Made by a program: the position numbers and the translations under genes. A stretch of DNA of 64,000 nucleotides, taken from the NCBI GenBank assembly GCA_026417555.1, contig JAOADA010000004.1, positions 124,001-188,000 of the forward strand, read 5' to 3'. The notes beneath the pieces are model-generated. The model was not told the DNA's origin and did not search any database. It was given only the letters and a program-made list of their open reading frames with translations. Source of the DNA: Brevinematales bacterium (GTDB taxonomy: Bacteria; Spirochaetota; Brevinematia; Brevinematales; Thermospiraceae). Positions 59,431 to 64,000 of this stretch are shown here, in pieces. The stretch's first letter is position 1. Each line of letters starts with the position of its first letter.

Positions 59431-60822
59431 TCATGGGTGTTTGTGTTTTGAAAGGGAGAGGATCTCGTCCCAGGAGAGGTTCCCCCAAGCGAGGTCATAC
59501 TGAAGGTGTGCCCGTCTAGGGCTTTCACCACTGACAAACACCCTTCCTAAACCGTGGATATGGCGCTTGAGAAAAAGGATTTTTTTCTTGAGTGTCGCAA
59601 CATCCTCCATCTTCACGTGGGCCAACTCAGTGAAGGGTTTTGGAACGAGGGGATTGATATCGACAATAATCTCTGGGGTGTAGCCATAGGTTTTTGCCTG
59701 CTGTTTGGATAATCTACTTATCTCCTGAATGAGGTGGACCATGTCATATAAGTCACTCTCTGTTTCCTCAGGAAGCCCAATCAAAAAATAGAGCTTGATC
59801 CTTTTGATACCAATGGCGGTAGCTTGTTTCACCCTTTCGAGAAACACGTCGTTAGGAATCATTTTTCGCAAGAGGTGTTTATGCTTCTCACTTGCCGATT
59901 CTGGGGCGAGCACAAGGGTCTTTTTTTCATTGATGATAATTTTTTCCAGAAGACGAGGGGAGAGGGTCTCAATACGAAATGCGGAGAAGGAGAGTTCAAA
60001 TCCCATCCTGTTGAGGTCATCGATGAGAGTTTCACTTTCCGGATGGTTGGTGAGTGTGGCTGCCACTAAACCTAATTGATTGGTTTTCCCCTGGTAGAGC
60101 TGAGCGGTGGACAGGATATGTTCCCGTGAGAAGGGACGATACGCTCCATATACATGAGAAACCAGGCAAAAACGACACCGATAGAGGCAACTTCTGGAAA
60201 TCTCAATGAGTCCTCGCATGGGAAACTCATTCTCTGGGGTGAGGATAACGGTATGAAGTGGTTTTTCCACAGGGTGAGACACAAAGGGAAGGTGATGAGA
60301 AGAGGTATCTTCTGGAAGGTAGAGTCCTTCGTATTTTCCACAGGATAGCCACCAGTCTTCGTGAGAGGAGAGGAGGGCATCTATCACTATGGGAATGGCA
60401 AATTCAGCGTCTGTCGCCACAAGGATATTGGCAATCTTCTTTAGATATCCCGCAAGCAAGCTACATCCAATTCCCCCAACGATGAGAGGGGGATGAGAAC
60501 GTTGAGAGTTTTCTATAGGAATATGAGAAAGGGTGAGCATCTCAATCAGATGGAGAATATCCGTTTCAAAAGAGAGGCTAACCATGATGACATCAAACTC
60601 ATCTAAAGGGCGACCGGTCTCTACAGAAAGGGGTTGATGATTCCCCTGGTAGAAAAAACGCTCCACAGAAAGAAAAGGAGAAGACTGGAGGAGATGATAG
60701 ACACCCTGGAAACCGAGTGAAGCCATGCCTACCTCATAGCGTTCGGGGAAGACAAGAGCAATTTTTTTCACAATCTTCTGCTTGGGATAAGGATAAAGAA
60801 AAATCTCTGAATGTTTTCTCAT
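59431..60822 (-). CDS. radical SAM protein with B12-binding-like N-terminus
   Basis: A 463-residue protein. Residues 1-150 resemble a cobalamin-binding-type Rossmann region (IALVFPERYEVGMASLGFQ, DVIMVSLSFETDI, PLIVGGIGCSLLAG) but lack a clear DxHxxG motif. The radical SAM core has CLYRCRFC (Cx3Cx2C, about residues 212-219), then LAPESASEKHKHLLRK and YFLIGLPEETESDLYD. It is close to the COG1032 group; the substrate is unknown. Last gene of the PBP-DUF502-Maf chain; its start overlaps the Maf stop (ATGA). Confidence 0.85.
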   Translation of the reverse strand: MRKHSEIFLYPYPKQKIVKKIALVFPERYEVGMASLGFQGVYHLLQSSPFLSVERFFYQGNHQPLSVETGRPLDEFDVIMVSLSFETDILHLIEMLTLSHIPIENSQRSHPPLIVGGIGCSLLAGYLKKIANILVATDAEFAIPIVIDALLSSHEDWWLSCGKYEGLYLPEDTSSHHLPFVSHPVEKPLHTVILTPENEFPMRGLIEISRSCLYRCRFCLVSHVYGAYRPFSREHILSTAQLYQGKTNQLGLVAATLTNHPESETLIDDLNRMGFELSFSAFRIETLSPRLLEKIIINEKKTLVLAPESASEKHKHLLRKMIPNDVFLERVKQATAIGIKRIKLYFLIGLPEETESDLYDMVHLIQEISRLSKQQAKTYGYTPEIIVDINPLVPKPFTELAHVKMEDVATLKKKILFLKRHIHGLGRVFVSGESPRRAHLQYDLAWGNLSWDEILSLSKHKHP

Positions 60823-62456
60823 GAAAGGAGGGACTCCTCAAGAAGGAGGCGTTTTTGGATCATAAAAGCGAGGAAAGTACTTCCTTCTCGAATTTCTTGG
60901 CGAAGCTCATTCAAAAGGTGCTCGTCAACGGTAGAGGAGGAGAGAAGCTTTTGGATACTCTCTTGCATGGTCATTTCAATGAGCCGTCCAAAGAGGGGAT
61001 TTTTCTTTACTATTTCAAGAAGTCTTTGTTCTGGCTCCTTCTTGCTGAGTACATTCTGAAGGTGAAAGAGTTCATCGCGAAGTTTTTGGAGCGTGGGAAG
61101 AAAGGCAGAGGGAGAGGGGTGAAAAGAGTAACGAGAAAGATGATAAGGATGAAGAGGACAAGGGGTGCGTTCTATTACCTGGGCGAGGGGGTGATGTTCC
61201 ATTCCCTCAATGAAAAGCCCTCCTTCCGTGGCGTTTATCGTAGGGACCGAGATTTCCTGACATCGTCTCACGAACCATTCCTTGAAAGTGAGAAATTTTC
61301 TATCCGTAAGGACAATCCCTTGTCCATCCCACGATTTCACTTCGATTCTATCAGAGAAGGTTTGGGCACTGGCATTGTATCCCTCGTAGGTATGAAAACG
61401 ATCGTTTGTCTTCGAGAGGATATCTTCTAGAGCATTGTGAGGAGCATGGGTGTAACGATCCGAATAGGCAAGATCTTGCCCTACAAAAACAAGAGGAGAA
61501 CACCCAAGCCTGTATGCAAAATCGTAGGCGGTTGTGGAAACAGAACCTCCGCACTGGAGTTCACCCTTTTCTCCCCAGAAAGAACGAAAGGCTTGGTAGA
61601 GGGGGAGGACCGTATCATAGAGAAAGATCTTCTCCCTGGGGTAGTAGACAAAGCTGAGAAATGAGGCCCCACTATCAAGGATGAGGTATGGTTTTTGATG
61701 TGAGGCAAGGAGATAAAGCGCGTTTTTATCCTGGGGATCAACACTCACCACAAAGTCGGCCTCTACTCCGAGCCTGTCAAGGTAAGAAAGGATCGTATCT
61801 GTAGCGATGAGGATCCAGTTCTTTTTCTTGGCTTCATGCAAAAGGTGAGCATTTCTTGCGAGGGATGGACCAGCGCCGATGATGAGAGCAGGGTATCCTT
61901 TTGCTGTTCCGAAAAGAGACACGACACCAGGCAAAGAGGGATAAAAAAGGGAATTCTTCAGAATATTTCTCACCCAAAGTTTTTGAAACCGTCTGGCGGT
62001 TGCTTGATTGATTTGCTTTCGAGAAAGATAAGCCACCAGCATACCATGGAGAGAATCATAGGGGTGAGGAAAAAGAAGCACATAGGGTCGATGAATGTAG
62101 AGATTAAATTCTGCGATACCATGCTCTGAGAGATAATCTATGAGGTGTTGAGGGTCTTTCTGAAAGATCTTGACACGGGGATGGTTTTGTATTTTCTCAA
62201 AGAAGGTGTGATTCCATGGAGCAAAAACATCATCATGTTCGTAAACAAGCACCTCATAGGAGGTATGGGTGAGGATATAGTCTACGATATACCCAAGCCC
62301 TACCCCCGCTACAAGAACCGTAGATATCTTGGGGTTAAAGTGTTTCACCACACGCTCAGCCTCTCGAAGAGGATGAGTAGAATGGAGAGAGATCTCTTTT
62401 TCCCCTTGTTTAACTTTCAAATTGGGGAAGTTTCCCTCAATTTTTTCTATCTGCAT
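60819..62456 (-). CDS. motility-associated factor (Maf) glycosyltransferase
   Basis: A 545-residue protein of the MAF/DUF115 family. The N-terminal part has VLVAGVGLGYIVDYI and VLVYEHDD, and the central MAF domain (about 185-370) has GYPALIIGAGPSLARN, IATDTILSYLDRLGVEADFVVSVDPQDKN and CGGSVSTTAYDFAYRLGCSPLVFVGQDLAYSD. The family adds nonulosonic-type or other sugars to flagellin, so flagellar filament glycosylation is likely, with flagellar genes a few kilobases away. It overlaps the DUF502 gene by 20 bases; GGAGGG precedes the ATG. Confidence 0.9.
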   Translation of the reverse strand: MQIEKIEGNFPNLKVKQGEKEISLHSTHPLREAERVVKHFNPKISTVLVAGVGLGYIVDYILTHTSYEVLVYEHDDVFAPWNHTFFEKIQNHPRVKIFQKDPQHLIDYLSEHGIAEFNLYIHRPYVLLFPHPYDSLHGMLVAYLSRKQINQATARRFQKLWVRNILKNSLFYPSLPGVVSLFGTAKGYPALIIGAGPSLARNAHLLHEAKKKNWILIATDTILSYLDRLGVEADFVVSVDPQDKNALYLLASHQKPYLILDSGASFLSFVYYPREKIFLYDTVLPLYQAFRSFWGEKGELQCGGSVSTTAYDFAYRLGCSPLVFVGQDLAYSDRYTHAPHNALEDILSKTNDRFHTYEGYNASAQTFSDRIEVKSWDGQGIVLTDRKFLTFKEWFVRRCQEISVPTINATEGGLFIEGMEHHPLAQVIERTPCPLHPYHLSRYSFHPSPSAFLPTLQKLRDELFHLQNVLSKKEPEQRLLEIVKKNPLFGRLIEMTMQESIQKLLSSSTVDEHLLNELRQEIREGSTFLAFMIQKRLLLEESLLS

Positions 62457-63072
62457 CGAGCATCCCTCCAGAGAAAATAATTTTCACGGCTTCTTCCCAG
62501 CTGAGATGAGTTTTTTGAAGATTTTTTTCTTCAACGAGCAAAAGATACCCAGTGGTAGGAAGTGGAGCCGTAGGGATATAGACGACACAAAGCTCTTTTT
62601 CTTGGATTTCTGGAGGGAGAATATCCTTTTTCATTTTTCCCATGAGAAATCCAAGACTCTTGGTTTTGTCTCTTGGGAAATCGACAAGGACAACGGTCTG
62701 AAAGAGGGTATGGGTTTCTTCTTGTAAAAAGAGGGAAGCTATTTGTTTGATGGCACCATAAATACTCCCAATACCGGGAAAATTTTCAAAGAAATTTTCA
62801 AACGTACGACGAAACCATCGTCCCAAGAAAGTTCGAAGAAGGACACTGAAGACAAGAAGAAGGAGAAAAAGGCCCACCAAAGTAAAGAGTTCGAGAAGCC
62901 ACATATTCACTCGGAAAAAGCTCTGAAGATGGAAGATGGTGACAAGGTTTTCCATACCTCGGTGGATAGCAAGAAATAGCCACTTGAGGAGAAAGAATAC
63001 CCCAAGGAGGGGAACAATAAGCAAGAGGCCTTCTAAAAAACGGTTGCGAAGAAAAATCATAACTCGTTTCAT
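62437..63072 (-). CDS. DUF502 membrane protein (first to be followed by Maf)
   Basis: A 211-residue protein with two N-terminal transmembrane helices (about residues 12-32 and 58-80), then the DUF502 pattern GRWFRRTFENFFENFPGIGSIYGAIKQI and SLGFLMGK ... YIPTAPLPTTGYLLLV. Function unknown. It is a paralogue of the next gene upstream and overlaps it by four bases. Confidence 0.88.
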   Translation of the reverse strand: MKRVMIFLRNRFLEGLLLIVPLLGVFFLLKWLFLAIHRGMENLVTIFHLQSFFRVNMWLLELFTLVGLFLLLLVFSVLLRTFLGRWFRRTFENFFENFPGIGSIYGAIKQIASLFLQEETHTLFQTVVLVDFPRDKTKSLGFLMGKMKKDILPPEIQEKELCVVYIPTAPLPTTGYLLLVEEKNLQKTHLSWEEAVKIIFSGGMLDADRKN

Positions 63073-63704
63073 GGTTTCCTCCGCAAATCTTTGAGGACTC
63101 CAAAGGAGACAAGAAAGGCTGAGGCTTGATCCAGTGAGGTATGGAGTCTGATGGCATCTTTTTCTTCTACCAACATGAGAAAACCAGAAGAAATGTTTGG
63201 AACACCCGGAACGAAGACCTTAAGCCAGGTTTTCCCAGTGGGATCAAGGGCTGAGGTCTTCCCCATCACAAATCCCATAGAATATGCCCTATCATGGAAG
63301 GCTTTCACCAACACCACTTCTCCTGGAGTGCCCTCTTGCTGTGGTTTTTCTTGAAAAAGAAAAGAAAGAATCTGTTTTATAGCTCTATAAAAAATATTGA
63401 TACCTGGAAGGATTCCCACTGTTTTGTCTACAAGGGAATGAATCCATCGCCCTACTATCCCCTGAAGAACAATACCAACTATCAAAATGAAGACGAGCAT
63501 AAGAAAAAAACTTCCCAGGGAGAGGAGAAACTCTTGCCATGGGGTTTGGGGGGAGAACAAAAGAGAGAGGATATCAAGGGCTCGTAGCAGGTTCTGCACA
63601 TAGCCAAAGATCCATACCATGACCCATAGAGTGACTCCTACTGGCAAGAGAAATCCCAGAGCCTGAAGGATGCTTTTGAGAACCCACGAAAGTACCTTTT
63701 TCAT
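63069..63704 (-). CDS. DUF502 membrane protein (second copy)
   Basis: A 211-residue protein laid out like its neighbour: two helices, GRWIHSLVDKTVGILPGINIFYRAIKQILSFLF, then SMGFVMGK and FVPGVPNISSGFLMLVEEKD. The two copies have exactly the same length and clearly share ancestry, though they differ at most positions, so the duplication is old. The start overlaps the PBP stop (ATGA). Confidence 0.88.
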   Translation of the reverse strand: MKKVLSWVLKSILQALGFLLPVGVTLWVMVWIFGYVQNLLRALDILSLLFSPQTPWQEFLLSLGSFFLMLVFILIVGIVLQGIVGRWIHSLVDKTVGILPGINIFYRAIKQILSFLFQEKPQQEGTPGEVVLVKAFHDRAYSMGFVMGKTSALDPTGKTWLKVFVPGVPNISSGFLMLVEEKDAIRLHTSLDQASAFLVSFGVLKDLRRKP

Positions 63705-64000
63705 GGTTTTCCTCCAAAATAATCAGTTTGGATGATCATCCGTCTCACGATACGGGAAAAAATGGGGGCAGCGATTTCCCCTCCCGTGTGTTTGGGACCA
63801 TGGATTCTATTGACTGCCACAACCATGAGGTATTCAGGTTTCTCTGCAGGAAACACTCCCATGAAAAGAGCACTAAAAAAGTTTGGATAATACCCCTGAC
63901 CATTTTCTCGGGCGATCTGCCCTGTTCCGGTTTTTCCAGCAATAGCGAGGCCTTCAATACGGGCTGAGAGTGCTGTTCCGTTTTCTCCGACGACTTTTTC
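63701..64000 (-). CDS. penicillin-binding protein, C-terminal part (partial)
   Basis: The last 99 codons of a frame that enters from the right edge. It contains IEGLAIAGKTGTGQIA, the KTG box of a transpeptidase, followed by GYYPNFFSALFMGVFPAEKPEYLMVV and AVNRIHGPKHTGGEIAAPIFSRIV, as in class B enzymes of the FtsI/PBP2 family that cross-link peptidoglycan. The stop (63701-63703) overlaps the DUF502 start in ATGA. The N-terminal part lies outside the window, so FtsI versus another class B protein cannot be decided. Confidence 0.92.
   Translation of the reverse strand, partial: EKVVGENGTALSARIEGLAIAGKTGTGQIARENGQGYYPNFFSALFMGVFPAEKPEYLMVVAVNRIHGPKHTGGEIAAPIFSRIVRRMIIQTDYFGGKP

Noticed and set aside
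1-64000. CRISPR array, insertion sequence or prophage
   Set aside because: No regularly spaced repeats, transposase, integrase or phage structural genes were seen.

Overview
The window reads as chromosomal DNA of a spirochaete. The evidence is the mix of genes: a flgN-flgK-flgL-fliW-csrA block followed by a small TPR protein and a bactofilin, a LysM/DUF4398-type lipoprotein, a Maf (motility-associated factor) glycosyltransferase, many lipoproteins and outer-membrane barrels, and two GGDEF proteins plus a PilZ protein. It is moderately GC-rich for a spirochaete, with T-rich and G-rich coding strands. A Brevinematales-like or thermophilic lineage is a guess from gene content only. There are no insertion sequences, phage genes or CRISPR arrays; it looks like ordinary core genome with a few accessory-looking blocks.

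Layout. 1-6.5 kb: a partial membrane protein, a metallophosphoesterase/YjbQ pair read leftward, then a rightward WecG/TagA-like protein, a GlgD-like protein, glycogen synthase glgA and a seven-helix membrane LuxR-type regulator. 6.6-12.7 kb: a tight operon pyrG-panC-dut-obg-proB-NIF3. 12.7-16.3 kb: a tautomerase, a DUF1232 protein, mreBCD, then tRNA-Arg(GCG), tRNA-Ser(CGA) and tRNA-Glu(TTC). 16.4-19.9 kb: a LysM lipoprotein, a CmpB-type membrane protein, an HD protein and pyrD. 19.9-23.2 kb (leftward): birA, an unknown protein with a weak FliG-like stretch, and a PAS-GGDEF protein. 23.4-30.8 kb: a TRIC/YadS-type channel, a complete branched-chain amino-acid ABC transporter (livJ, terminator, livHMGF), mntP and eno.

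30.8-44.7 kb (leftward) is the most unusual part: two related outer-membrane barrels, one fused to a FecR domain; a 1046-residue TPR-GAF-GGDEF protein; a small membrane protein; and a three-gene set of a 1308-residue lipid-anchored GH13 amylase with Ig-like, PKD and starch-binding modules, a small outer-membrane barrel, and a lipoprotein with four chitobiase-type repeats and a glycan-binding-like C-terminus. This looks like a surface starch or alpha-glucan utilisation system, and its logic fits the intracellular glycogen genes at the left end.

44.7-49.7 kb: a regulatory region with a palindrome over a promoter, a REC-like/PilZ protein, nadC, a split transketolase and a radical-SAM protein. 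49.8-57.2 kb (leftward): a long-chain acyl-CoA synthetase, then the flagellar hook-filament junction/CsrA/bactofilin operon with a candidate FliA promoter. 57.3-59.2 kb: two STAS proteins, a small membrane protein and a secreted protein. 59.4-64 kb (leftward): an overlapping chain of a penicillin-binding protein (partial), two DUF502 membrane proteins, a Maf glycosyltransferase and a radical-SAM/B12-type protein.

Most promoters that can be read here share a 17-bp spacer and a TATAAT/TACAAT-like -10 box, and most genes have a strong AGGAGG-type ribosome site, which settles many starts.
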